In this document: piece by piece, positions 1 to 6,072 of the stretch | How positions within the stretch are numbered: the first letter of the stretch is position 1 | Layout of the letters: each line of letters starts with the position of its first letter | DNA from: Planctomycetota bacterium | GTDB taxonomy: Bacteria > Planctomycetota > Phycisphaerae > UBA1845 > UTPLA1 | Direction of reading: 5' to 3' | Length of the DNA stretch: 9,711 nt | Assembly: GCA_027295245.1 (NCBI GenBank) | Contig: JAPULF010000274.1 | Coordinates: forward strand, 1-9,711 | Program-made: the position numbers and the translations under genes | The notes under the pieces: model-generated | What the model saw: only the letters and a program-made list of their open reading frames with translations | Database searches by the model: none | Told to the model about the DNA's origin: nothing

Positions 1-874
1 GGATGGCCTCGAGGACCGGTCCGATGCTCTGTTGTCGATAGAACGCCCCGACGTGCGCCAGGACGAAACGCCGCGACGTCGACCGGGTGGACCGCGATTC
101 ACCGCCGGAAGTCGAGCCTCTGAGACTGGTTCGAGCCTCGCGCGGCGCGTCGGCGGCGTCGAAGCCGTTCGTAATCGTGGAGATTCGCCCTGCCGCCGCA
201 TCCGGGTGGCATCTCGACAACGCGTCCGAGAGTTCCGGGCAGGTCGTAACGATACGATCCGCTCGATGGACGACATCCGACTCCAACCGCCGCCAGAACC
301 GATTCGTGAAGGTCGCACGCGGGTCGTGCGCAAAATTCCCGACGATCGGATCACGCAGGTCGGCGATCCAGGGCACGCCCATGCGACGCTTCAGCGCAAG
401 CCCCACCAGATGGGAGACATTCGCCGGCGACGTCGTCACGACTGCTTCGATCGGGTATTGCCCGATCAACCGTCGGGCCGCGCGAATCGCCGAAGGCACC
501 CACAACAAGGCCGTTTCGGGCAACTTCAACCAGGCGACCGCGCGATCCATTCGCCAAGACAGCCTTTCCTCCAGCCACCGTCCCCACTTTGTGACGCGAT
601 GGCGCGGCGAATAGAACCCGCAGAATGCGGCCGCCACTCCTGCCGGTTCAAAGCCTCGAATGCGATGAACGATTGCATCGCGCCCGACATCCTCGAGTAG
701 CGAATGATCCATAAGCGGATGCCTTGCATCGCGGGCGCACAATATGTGCGGGCGCCATCCGGCGGCGGGCAGGTATTTGGCCAGCTTGACGGATCGCTGG
801 ACCCCGCTACCGCCAACCGGCGGGAATTGATGCGTTACGAGCAGCAGGTCGCGCAAAGCCAATTCAGAATCCAC
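1..874 (-). CDS. GT-B (GT4-like) glycosyltransferase, 3' end cut by window edge, non-ATG start
   Basis: Reading the minus strand codon by codon from the GTG at 874 gives about 290 residues with no stop up to the left edge, so the C-terminal part is missing. The N-terminus (LLLVTHQFPPVGGSGVQRS) and the segment VPWIADLRDPIVGN match in kind and order the upstream glycosyltransferase at 1895-3358, as do a conserved ITNGFDAADAP stretch and the following AHVGAFYRQQS...VLEAI. The two are clear paralogs. It should transfer a sugar from a nucleotide donor during polysaccharide assembly at the cytoplasmic side of the membrane; donor and acceptor are unknown. No ATG lies near the start. In-frame candidates are TTG 886, GTG 874 and TTG 862. 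I chose GTG 874, which overlaps the deacetylase stop by 11 bases; TTG 862 begins one base after that stop. A Ser/Arg/Thr-rich linker precedes the C-terminal domain. Family call is firm; the start is uncertain. Confidence 0.85.
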   Translation of the reverse strand, partial: MDSELALRDLLLVTHQFPPVGGSGVQRSVKLAKYLPAAGWRPHILCARDARHPLMDHSLLEDVGRDAIVHRIRGFEPAGVAAAFCGFYSPRHRVTKWGRWLEERLSWRMDRAVAWLKLPETALLWVPSAIRAARRLIGQYPIEAVVTTSPANVSHLVGLALKRRMGVPWIADLRDPIVGNFAHDPRATFTNRFWRRLESDVVHRADRIVTTCPELSDALSRCHPDAAAGRISTITNGFDAADAPREARTSLRGSTSGGESRSTRSTSRRFVLAHVGAFYRQQSIGPVLEAI

Positions 875-1898
875 CGATTCGAACAATGTCCTGTTGGCGA
901 CCGGTGGACCTCGCCGCGGCGTTGTCCGGCCAGTCCTCGATCATGCGCTCAAACCGGGCCTGCGATCCGCACGCCGCGGGTTTGCGGCTGAGATCGAATG
1001 GACTACGGGTGCCCGTATTGATACGCCTCCGCATGTCCAACGCGGCCCGGTGACCGGTCTCGACGACCAGTTTCTCGGTGACCTCGCTGTAGTGCGGCTT
1101 CAATCCGAAGGGGTACGCAAACGAAGTCGGCGGCCTCCCCGTGAGCCGCTTGATTTGATCGAATCCGCCGGCAATCTCCGCCCGCTGCCGATCGCCCGAA
1201 AGGCTCGAAAGAACCGGATGGGTCAGCGTGTGATTGCCGAATTCCACGAATTCCGGATCGGCTTTCGCGACCTCGTCCGGCTCGACATAAGGCCGAAACC
1301 GACCCGCCAGCGTCCGTCCGTTCGTTCCCGCGATCTCGAGCACCGATTCCAGGATCTCAGGAAGATCGGGACGAAAACACCGTCTGGCATAGTCCGCTAT
1401 CTGCTCGCCGTCGTGACCGGGCGGATACCCGGCCGACGAGAAGGCCGCACCGACTCGATCGGCGTGCCCGTAACGAATCAGCCACGCCAACTTGTGTTGC
1501 CAGAGAAGATCGGCGTTTCCGATGATCGAGGCCACGGGAAAAACGGTCATCGGGATACGCCGTCGATACAGAATCGGAAAGGCGCAGCGGAGATTATCCG
1601 CATACCCGTCGTCAAACGTAATCACGATTGCCCGCTCGAGACGGCGTCGCTCTTCCAACGCGGCGATCACCTCTCGCAGCGCGGTCGGGCGGAAGTTGGA
1701 CTCGAGGTATTCGATCTGCCGCTCGAACGCGACCGGATGAATTCGAAGCCCCGTATCGTCGGTAAAGACACTGGGCCGCGCCGAGACGCTGTGGTAGGTC
1801 ACGATGCCAATGCAATGATCGTTGTAGCGCCGCCGCAATCGGCGAACAAGCCGGCCGGTCCAGGCATTGAATTCGGTCTTCGCGAGAATAGAACTCAT
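864..1898 (-). CDS. Polysaccharide deacetylase, NodB/CE4 family
   Basis: This 344-residue protein has the carbohydrate esterase 4 (NodB homology) motifs in order: TFDDGYADN at residues 94-102 with the catalytic base and metal Asp pair D96/D97, the metal-binding HTLTH at 223-227, and FAYPFG at 260-265. Enzymes of this family remove N- or O-acetyl groups from polysaccharides using a divalent metal. The N-terminal HCIGIVTYHSVS region is typical of the exopolysaccharide-cluster branch. I see no signal peptide, so a cytoplasmic or membrane-associated role on a lipid-linked precursor is possible, but this is inference. The ATG at 1898 is preferred over one at 2093, because the longer form would overlap the upstream glycosyltransferase by about 200 bases and because a very good Shine-Dalgarno lies just before 1898. 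It overlaps the upstream gene by ATGA, so it is translationally coupled in a polysaccharide operon between two paralogous glycosyltransferases. Confidence 0.92.
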   Translation of the reverse strand: MSSILAKTEFNAWTGRLVRRLRRRYNDHCIGIVTYHSVSARPSVFTDDTGLRIHPVAFERQIEYLESNFRPTALREVIAALEERRRLERAIVITFDDGYADNLRCAFPILYRRRIPMTVFPVASIIGNADLLWQHKLAWLIRYGHADRVGAAFSSAGYPPGHDGEQIADYARRCFRPDLPEILESVLEIAGTNGRTLAGRFRPYVEPDEVAKADPEFVEFGNHTLTHPVLSSLSGDRQRAEIAGGFDQIKRLTGRPPTSFAYPFGLKPHYSEVTEKLVVETGHRAALDMRRRINTGTRSPFDLSRKPAACGSQARFERMIEDWPDNAAARSTGRQQDIVRIGGF

Positions 1899-3358
1899 GA
1901 TCTCCTCCGAATGACGCGCTTCGGGGCCGCGACGACCGAATCGAGGCACCTCGCCAATTCCTGCGCTTGATGACGGCGGGTCAACGGGCGCAGCGAACTC
2001 GCGGAGCGGATCACCTCCTGCGTGCCGGAGAGCCATCGGCGATACAACTCGCCGATCGCCCGGGTCAGGCCGGCCCGATCGTCGGGATCGCACAGCCAGA
2101 CGCCGTCGAAGCCGCGCAGCGCCTGTGCCGCCGCCCCGCTTCTGGGCACGGCCGCCAGGATCGGCCGTCCGCTACCCAGACATTCGTAAACCTTGGCGGT
2201 GGTGTCATTCTCGCCGCCCGGCACGTTGGGCAGCATGACGACGTTGACGTCGGCGTCCGCCATTTTCCGGAGCGCGGCGGCGTGCGACAGGAACCCGACG
2301 TAACGCACGGTGCCCCGGTGTGTCCGACCCGTGAGCAACTCGCGATGTTTGCCCGGCCGTCCGGCAAACTCGAACTTGGCGTGTCGGTGGCTGCCGGGAA
2401 CGTCTTTCAGGAAGGCGTCGAACGCCTCCAGCACCGATTCAGGGTTGCGGGCCCCGTACAACGATCCCGCGTAGAGCAGCCGGAACTCCGAACGGGGCGT
2501 CTGATTCGGCCGCGATGGAAAGTCCGCCGGATCGAACCCGTTCGAGATGGTTGCAAACTTGCGGTGGTGAACGCGACGATACCTCATCGCAAATCGGCGC
2601 GACATGTGATCGTTCACGCTGATCACAAGACTTGCCCGACGCATCACCGCCGCTTCCGACCATTCCGTCAGCTTTCGGCCCCACACGGAGTTCCACTGCG
2701 GCCAATGAATGTACTCCACCCACGGGTCGCGGAAGTCGGCAAGCCAGGGCCGACGCAACACGCTCTGGACGCCGAGTCCGATGATGTGATCGCTGAAGGG
2801 CATGCCCGAGGAGAAGATCGCGTCGAAGCCGTATCGCCGGTGCAGCTTGGCCGCCAGTCGAACCGCGGGTAGGAGCCGCCGAATGCCCCGATCGGGAAAC
2901 GACAAGCGATCGCGCCATTTTTGCAGCCGCCACTCGAGGGCCGCCGGCCATTGCCGTCGTTCCCGCCGATTGTCCGCCGCGCGCGGAAGTCGATACACCT
3001 GCACGTCCGCCGGAAGATCGCGGAGACCGTCGAGGTCTATGGCCCGGGCGGCATCATGCGACTCGCAGTCGCCATCCGGAATCGCGCCGGTCAAAACCAC
3101 CGGCTGCCAGCCGTAGCCGGAGAGGTACTGCGCGAACTTTCCGATCCGAATCGCGCCGACCGACGCAACCGGCGGAAAGCGGCTGGCGATCACCAGCACG
3201 GTTCGATTCGTCTTGGGCGCGGGACGCGACGTAGTTCGAAGCCCGTCATCGAGGCCGGTCTGTACCGTATCGTTCTGCGCAAACGGTGCGAACGGCGGGC
3301 CAACGATACGATCGTCGAACCGGCTCGGTTGCGTCGGGGTGTCCAACTGATGCGGCAT
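1895..3358 (-). CDS. GT-B (GT4-like) glycosyltransferase
   Basis: The 487-residue protein has the two-domain GT-B pattern. The N-terminal Rossmann half starts at about residue 53 with TVLVIASRFPPVASVGAIR, followed by a PWLADFRDPW segment at 204-213 and ISNGFDPADFP at 271-281. The C-terminal half has RLLYAGSLYGARNPESVLEAF (293-313) and the donor-binding motif NDTTAKVYECLGSGRPILA (384-402), whose glutamate usually contacts the sugar nucleotide. The role is sugar transfer in polysaccharide assembly; the specific sugar cannot be told from sequence. It is the first gene of a minus-strand operon with the deacetylase (ATGA overlap) and the paralogous glycosyltransferase. The first 50 residues are proline-rich, have no equivalent in the paralog, and the ATG at 3358 has only a distant GGAG, so the true start could lie further in. 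Family call is firm; the start is moderate. Confidence 0.88.
   Translation of the reverse strand: MPHQLDTPTQPSRFDDRIVGPPFAPFAQNDTVQTGLDDGLRTTSRPAPKTNRTVLVIASRFPPVASVGAIRIGKFAQYLSGYGWQPVVLTGAIPDGDCESHDAARAIDLDGLRDLPADVQVYRLPRAADNRRERRQWPAALEWRLQKWRDRLSFPDRGIRRLLPAVRLAAKLHRRYGFDAIFSSGMPFSDHIIGLGVQSVLRRPWLADFRDPWVEYIHWPQWNSVWGRKLTEWSEAAVMRRASLVISVNDHMSRRFAMRYRRVHHRKFATISNGFDPADFPSRPNQTPRSEFRLLYAGSLYGARNPESVLEAFDAFLKDVPGSHRHAKFEFAGRPGKHRELLTGRTHRGTVRYVGFLSHAAALRKMADADVNVVMLPNVPGGENDTTAKVYECLGSGRPILAAVPRSGAAAQALRGFDGVWLCDPDDRAGLTRAIGELYRRWLSGTQEVIRSASSLRPLTRRHQAQELARCLDSVVAAPKRVIRRRS
1901..1908 (-). promoter_or_regulatory. Shine-Dalgarno site for the deacetylase
   Basis: On the minus strand GGAGGAGA is read here, ending three bases before the ATG at 1898; the GGAGG core sits five bases from the start. 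It lies inside the last codons of the upstream glycosyltransferase. It is the strongest ribosome binding site in the window and settles the deacetylase start at 1898 instead of 2093. Confidence 0.8.
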
Positions 3359-3382
3359 TGTCGGGCGCGTACTCCGGCTGTT

Positions 3383-3416
3383 GAGAGGGTTGGCGGGATT
3401 CGCCCGAAACCCTCTC
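3383..3416. repeat. Strong hairpin-forming inverted repeat in the divergent intergenic region
   Basis: GAGAGGGTT (3383-3391) is perfectly complementary to AACCCTCTC (3408-3416). Inside it, CGGG (3394-3397) pairs with CCCG (3403-3406) around a five-base loop, leaving a small GG/A internal mismatch. It lies 25-58 bases upstream of the glycosyltransferase ATG at 3358 and 128 bases upstream of the plus-strand gene at 3544. No T-run follows on either strand, so it does not look like a standard terminator. It could act as a 5' leader structure or a protein-binding operator for the polysaccharide operon. The structure is directly visible; the role is inference. Confidence 0.6.
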
Positions 3417-3439
3417 GCAACATAAGATGTATCGTGCGG

Positions 3440-3466
3440 GATATCGGCTGACTGAAACGATATCGG
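3440..3466. repeat. Direct repeat GATATCGG x2, 19-base period
   Basis: GATATCGG occurs at 3440-3447 and again at 3459-3466, in the same orientation and 19 bases apart, which is close to two helical turns. A shorter TATCGG lies at 3486-3491. The core GATATC is itself palindromic. The repeats sit between two divergent transcription units, where a regulator could bind. The spacing is seen directly; any regulator is unknown, and chance is a real alternative for an eight-base repeat. Confidence 0.35.
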
Positions 3467-3543
3467 AAGTGCGACAGTGCAATGTTATCGGGCGACGACG
3501 CTGCTTGGTCGCCCCACGCAATCCGGTCGATCGAGCGTCCGCC

Positions 3544-4065
3544 ATGAGCGACAGAACGAACTGGCTCACACTGGAAGACAAGGCCCTTCTCGATCAGTGT
3601 GCGGTTGATACGTACCGCTCCCGAGGGCCGGGCGGCCAGAAACGGAACAAGACCAGTTCCGCGGTGCGTCTCCGACACGGCCCCAGCAGTCAGGTCGCCA
3701 TCGCGGAGGAGAGCCGCTCGCAACATGAAAACAAGGCAAAGGCACTCCGCAGACTGCGGCGCGTGATCGCGCTGGAATTGCGCGAAGCGTTGGGACGGGA
3801 CTGGAAGCCGCCCGAGGCCTTCGATCAATACCGCCGGCTGGGCGGCCGAATCGAGATTTCGCGCAAGAACGGAGACTACCCGATCGTCATCGCCGCGGTG
3901 CTCGACGCCGTCGCCTCCCGGCAGGGACGGATATCCGAAGCCGCGGCGTTGCTCGGCACCACGACATCGCAGTTGTCCGGCTTCCTGGTTTCAGACGGCA
4001 AGCTGCTGGACGCGGCAAATCGAATTCGCCGGGACGCGGGTTTGCACCCTCTACGATCTACCTGA
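3544..4065 (+). CDS. Release-factor-like GGQ-domain protein with C-terminal helical tail
   Basis: This 173-residue protein contains the class I peptide-chain release factor catalytic domain. The motif RGPGGQKRNKTSSAVRL spans residues 27-43 with GGQ at 30-32, followed by the SRSQHENKAKALRRL helix typical of the family. GGQ proteins hydrolyse the peptidyl-tRNA ester in the ribosomal peptidyl transferase centre. It has no codon-recognition domain, so it resembles ArfB-type ribosome-rescue factors or uncharacterised release-factor-like proteins more than RF1 or RF2. Unlike ArfB it does not end in a long basic tail. Residues 115-168 instead look helical, with a Fis-like helix-turn-helix pattern (ISEAAALLGTTTSQLSGFL). 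I chose the ATG at 3544 because the conserved domain begins soon after it; an in-frame ATG at 3427 would add 39 residues of no family character. The GGQ domain is certain; the exact substrate is unknown. Confidence 0.85.
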   Translation: MSDRTNWLTLEDKALLDQCAVDTYRSRGPGGQKRNKTSSAVRLRHGPSSQVAIAEESRSQHENKAKALRRLRRVIALELREALGRDWKPPEAFDQYRRLGGRIEISRKNGDYPIVIAAVLDAVASRQGRISEAAALLGTTTSQLSGFLVSDGKLLDAANRIRRDAGLHPLRST

Positions 4066-4072
4066 GCCCGGC

Positions 4073-4100
4073 TTTCCACGCCCTTGCGAACGCATACAAT
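4073..4100 (+). promoter_or_regulatory. Possible sigma70-like promoter for the amidohydrolase
   Basis: TTTCCA (4073-4078) and TACAAT (4095-4100) are separated by 16 bases, a fair match to -35 and -10 boxes. Transcription would begin near 4107, at or just before the ATG at 4109, giving a leaderless or nearly leaderless mRNA. This agrees with the lack of any Shine-Dalgarno there. Promoter consensus in planctomycetes is poorly constrained, so this is tentative. Confidence 0.35.
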
Positions 4101-4108
4101 GTCCGGCC

Positions 4109-5431
4109 ATGTCCATTGCGCTCACCAACGCGGTGTTGTTCGATTACGATCCGCCGGGCGTGCGCAAAGGATGCCTGGTCCTGGACGGCGGGACCATCGC
4201 CGCCGCCGGTCCGGACGCCGTCCCGACCGCCGACCAAGAGACCATGGACTGCGGCGGCGCGATCGTGATGCCCGGGTTGGTCAACGGTCACACGCACCTC
4301 TATTCGGCGCTCGCCGCCGGAATGCCGGCCCCGCCCAAGCCGCCTCGCAACTTCCACGAGATTCTCGAGTTCATCTGGTGGCGGCTCGACAGGGCCCTGG
4401 ACGCCGATTCGATTCGTATCAGCGGCCTGATCGGCGCCCTCGATGCATTGCACTGCGGCACCACGACGTTGATCGATCACCATGCGTCGCCCAACTGCAT
4501 CGACGGCAGTCTCGACGCGCTGGAACGGGGTATCGATGAAGTCGGCTTGCGGGCCGTGCTGTGCTACGAGACCACCGAGCGCAACGGGCCGGGTGAATCC
4601 GAATCCGGCCTCCGGGAAAACCGCCGGTTCATCGATCTCTGCAGAAAGCGAGACGACGGCCGCTTCGCCGCGCTCGTCGGGGCCCACGCGGCCTTTACCC
4701 TGTCCGACCAAGCCCTCGCCGCCTGCGTCCAACTGGCAAACGACACCGCGACCGGCGTCCACATTCACGTCGCCGAAGATCCGTGCGACGACCGAATCTG
4801 TCGCGAGCGATACGGGGCAACGCTTGTCGACCGCCTCGAAAGGTCCGGGATCACGGAGTCGGGCAGCCCGGTCGCGTCGGGCTCGATCCTCGCGCATTGC
4901 ACACATCTAGCACCGGATACAGCCGACCGGGTTTCGAAACGCGTCGCCGCCGTGGCCCACAATCCGCGCTCCAACATGAACAACCGCGTCGGCTACGCCC
5001 CCATCGGCGAATTGTCTCGCGTGCAATTGGGTACCGACGGAATCGGGTCGGACATGTTCGCGGAGGCCGGTCATGCATGGTTCAAGGCTTGTGATGCCAA
5101 GACGGCGATCGAACCCGGCCGCGTCGTCCAGATGCTCGCCCAGGCCGCAAAGACCGCCGGCGATCGGCTCGGGGTGACTCTGGGGCGACTGGAAGCCGGG
5201 GCCGCCGCGGACATCGTCGTCACGGACTACGTCCCCGCAACGCCGATCGACACCGAAAACGCATGCGCGCATTTACTATTCGCGCTCGCCGCCCGACATG
5301 TCCGCCACGTCTTCGTCAACGGCAACATCGCCCTGCGCGACCGCGAGGCCGTGGCGATCGAAGAAAGCGACGTGCGCAAGGGCGCGGTCACCACCGCCAG
5401 GCAACTCTGGCAGCGGATGCAGTCCTTCTGA
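4109..5431 (+). CDS. ssnA: SsnA-type amidohydrolase / aminohydrolase
   Basis: This 440-residue protein belongs to the metal-dependent amidohydrolase superfamily (ATZ/TRZ, guanine deaminase-like) and resembles E. coli SsnA (about 440 residues) along its whole length. From memory of that protein, shared blocks are WWRLDRALD (90-98), IDHHASP (121-127), NPRSNMNNRVGY (285-296) and LGTDGIGSDMF (307-317). Metal or active-site residues visible are H61 and H63 in NGHTH, H220 and E223 in HIHVAED, H263 in AHCTHL, and D310. Such enzymes deaminate or hydrolyse C-N bonds of heterocycles; the SsnA substrate is not established. In enterobacteria ssnA lies with purine/selenium-dependent hydroxylase genes, none of which occur here. 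It follows the GGQ gene by 43 bases in the same direction. The ATG at 4109 fits the family N-terminus and has no ribosome binding site. Residues look intact, so it should be active. Confidence 0.9.
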   Translation: MSIALTNAVLFDYDPPGVRKGCLVLDGGTIAAAGPDAVPTADQETMDCGGAIVMPGLVNGHTHLYSALAAGMPAPPKPPRNFHEILEFIWWRLDRALDADSIRISGLIGALDALHCGTTTLIDHHASPNCIDGSLDALERGIDEVGLRAVLCYETTERNGPGESESGLRENRRFIDLCRKRDDGRFAALVGAHAAFTLSDQALAACVQLANDTATGVHIHVAEDPCDDRICRERYGATLVDRLERSGITESGSPVASGSILAHCTHLAPDTADRVSKRVAAVAHNPRSNMNNRVGYAPIGELSRVQLGTDGIGSDMFAEAGHAWFKACDAKTAIEPGRVVQMLAQAAKTAGDRLGVTLGRLEAGAAADIVVTDYVPATPIDTENACAHLLFALAARHVRHVFVNGNIALRDREAVAIEESDVRKGAVTTARQLWQRMQSF

Positions 5432-5470
5432 TAAGCCGAAACCCAAAGCCCGGCGAGTGATGCCGGTACC

Positions 5471-5490
5471 CCGAACGACTCGATCGTCGG
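5471..5490. terminator. Weak hairpin between convergent genes
   Basis: The sequence CCGAACGACTCGATCGTCGG folds into CCG/CGG plus ACGA/TCGT with one bulged A and a five-base loop. It is placed 40 bases after the amidohydrolase stop and just beyond the end of the convergent zinc-ribbon gene, where a bidirectional terminator would be expected. No T-run follows on either strand, so the assignment rests mainly on position. Confidence 0.25.
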
Positions 5491-5501
5491 AGCGAGGACG
5501 C

Positions 5502-5894
5502 CTAACGGCTCACGCCGCAATTCCAACAATGCGTGAACTGGTCTTCGACCCCTTCTCCGCACTGCCCGCACGTCCAGTCGGGACCCGTCCGACGAAACGG
5601 CTCTCCGCATTCCGGGCACCTCGATTCCGACAGGCCCCGCAACGGGTAGCCGCAATTCGCGCACCGTTCCGGATTCCGATCGCGCTCCTTCGACAGGATC
5701 AATTCGCGGGCCCGCTGGGCGTCGTCATCGCGAACGACCCAGATCGACGGCGCGGAATCGGAAGTCAACGGCAACTCGCCCCGCGCCGACCAGAGAGTTT
5801 CGCCCTGGATCACCGCCTCGATGCCGTTTTCCTCCAGCAGCCCGAGCGCGAGTCGGGCCCCGAGCGGATCGCCTGCGGTGTAGACTTTTTTCAT
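5502..5894 (-). CDS. DUF2007-like domain protein with two C-terminal zinc ribbons
   Basis: The 130-residue protein has two parts. Residues 1-70 (MKKVYTAGDPLGARLALGLL, then GIEAVIQGETLWSARG and IWVVRDDDAQRARELI) look like the small alpha/beta DUF2007 domain, sometimes called a putative signal-transducing domain. Residues 78-126 hold two four-cysteine zinc sites: C78, C81, C93, C96 and C109, C112, C123, C126. The first has the CGYPLRGLSESRCPECG form widespread in planctomycetes. It is probably a soluble cytoplasmic protein; no enzymatic residues are evident and its function is unknown. The ATG at 5894 was chosen over one at 5921 because the domain starts with MKKVYTAGDP and an AGGCG lies upstream; a TATGAT box at 5927-5932 also favours the shorter form. 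It is convergent with the amidohydrolase and divergent from the MEMO gene. Domain call is good; role is open. Confidence 0.8.
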   Translation of the reverse strand: MKKVYTAGDPLGARLALGLLEENGIEAVIQGETLWSARGELPLTSDSAPSIWVVRDDDAQRARELILSKERDRNPERCANCGYPLRGLSESRCPECGEPFRRTGPDWTCGQCGEGVEDQFTHCWNCGVSR

Positions 5895-5926
5895 AGGATT
5901 GCGCCTCGCAACGGTCGGCACTGCAT

Positions 5927-5932
5927 ATCATA
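5927..5932 (-). promoter_or_regulatory. Possible -10 box (TATGAT) for the zinc-ribbon gene
   Basis: On the minus strand TATGAT lies 32 bases upstream of the ATG at 5894, which predicts a short leader of about 26 bases. The matching -35 region (TGTACG, 17 bases further up) is poor. It would exclude the longer start at 5921, whose codon would lie around the predicted transcription start. Confidence 0.3.
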
Positions 5933-6008
5933 CACCGAGCCCCTTCAGCCGTACACGGAGACAAGACTAGATATCCCCGAGCAGAATGCGTTCCGGTGGG
6001 CGACGACG

Positions 6009-6014
6009 TATAAT
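6009..6014 (+). promoter_or_regulatory. Perfect -10 box (TATAAT) upstream of the MEMO gene
   Basis: TATAAT is the consensus -10 hexamer, rare in such GC-rich DNA. It lies 58 bases before the ATG at 6073, predicting transcription from about 6021 and a leader near 50 bases. No convincing -35 box is present 16-18 bases upstream. Because it lies inside the open reading frame that would begin at 5986, it supports the downstream start. Confidence 0.45.
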
Positions 6015-6060
6015 CTCGATAGCTCGCACTCCGACGAGCCGGCACATCTTGACCCTGTGT

Positions 6061-6064
6061 AGGA
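6061..6064 (+). promoter_or_regulatory. Shine-Dalgarno AGGA deciding the MEMO gene start
   Basis: AGGA is followed by an eight-base spacer and the ATG at 6073. The alternative in-frame ATG at 6064 overlaps this site and would have no usable spacing, so 6073 is the better start. Confidence 0.5.
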
Positions 6065-6072
6065 TGCGTTTC

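Noticed and set aside
32..816. Several short open frames on both strands in the first 816 bases
   Set aside because: They are all explained as shadows of the continuous glycosyltransferase frame that starts at a non-ATG codon near 874.
894..1970. Open frame of 358 codons on the plus strand across the deacetylase
   Set aside because: It lies opposite a gene with all CE4 motifs, its translation is arginine/glycine-rich without any family motif, and long antisense frames are common in GC-rich coding DNA.
864..2093. Longer form of the deacetylase starting at 2093
   Set aside because: It would overlap the glycosyltransferase by about 200 bases; the extra residues carry no family signal, and a strong ribosome binding site marks 1898.
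1967..2872. Plus-strand open frame of 301 codons opposite the glycosyltransferase
   Set aside because: No recognisable motif, and the opposite strand encodes a clear GT-B enzyme.
4058..4906. Minus-strand open frame of 282 codons opposite the amidohydrolase
   Set aside because: It mirrors the codon pattern of the SsnA-like gene and shows no protein-family features.
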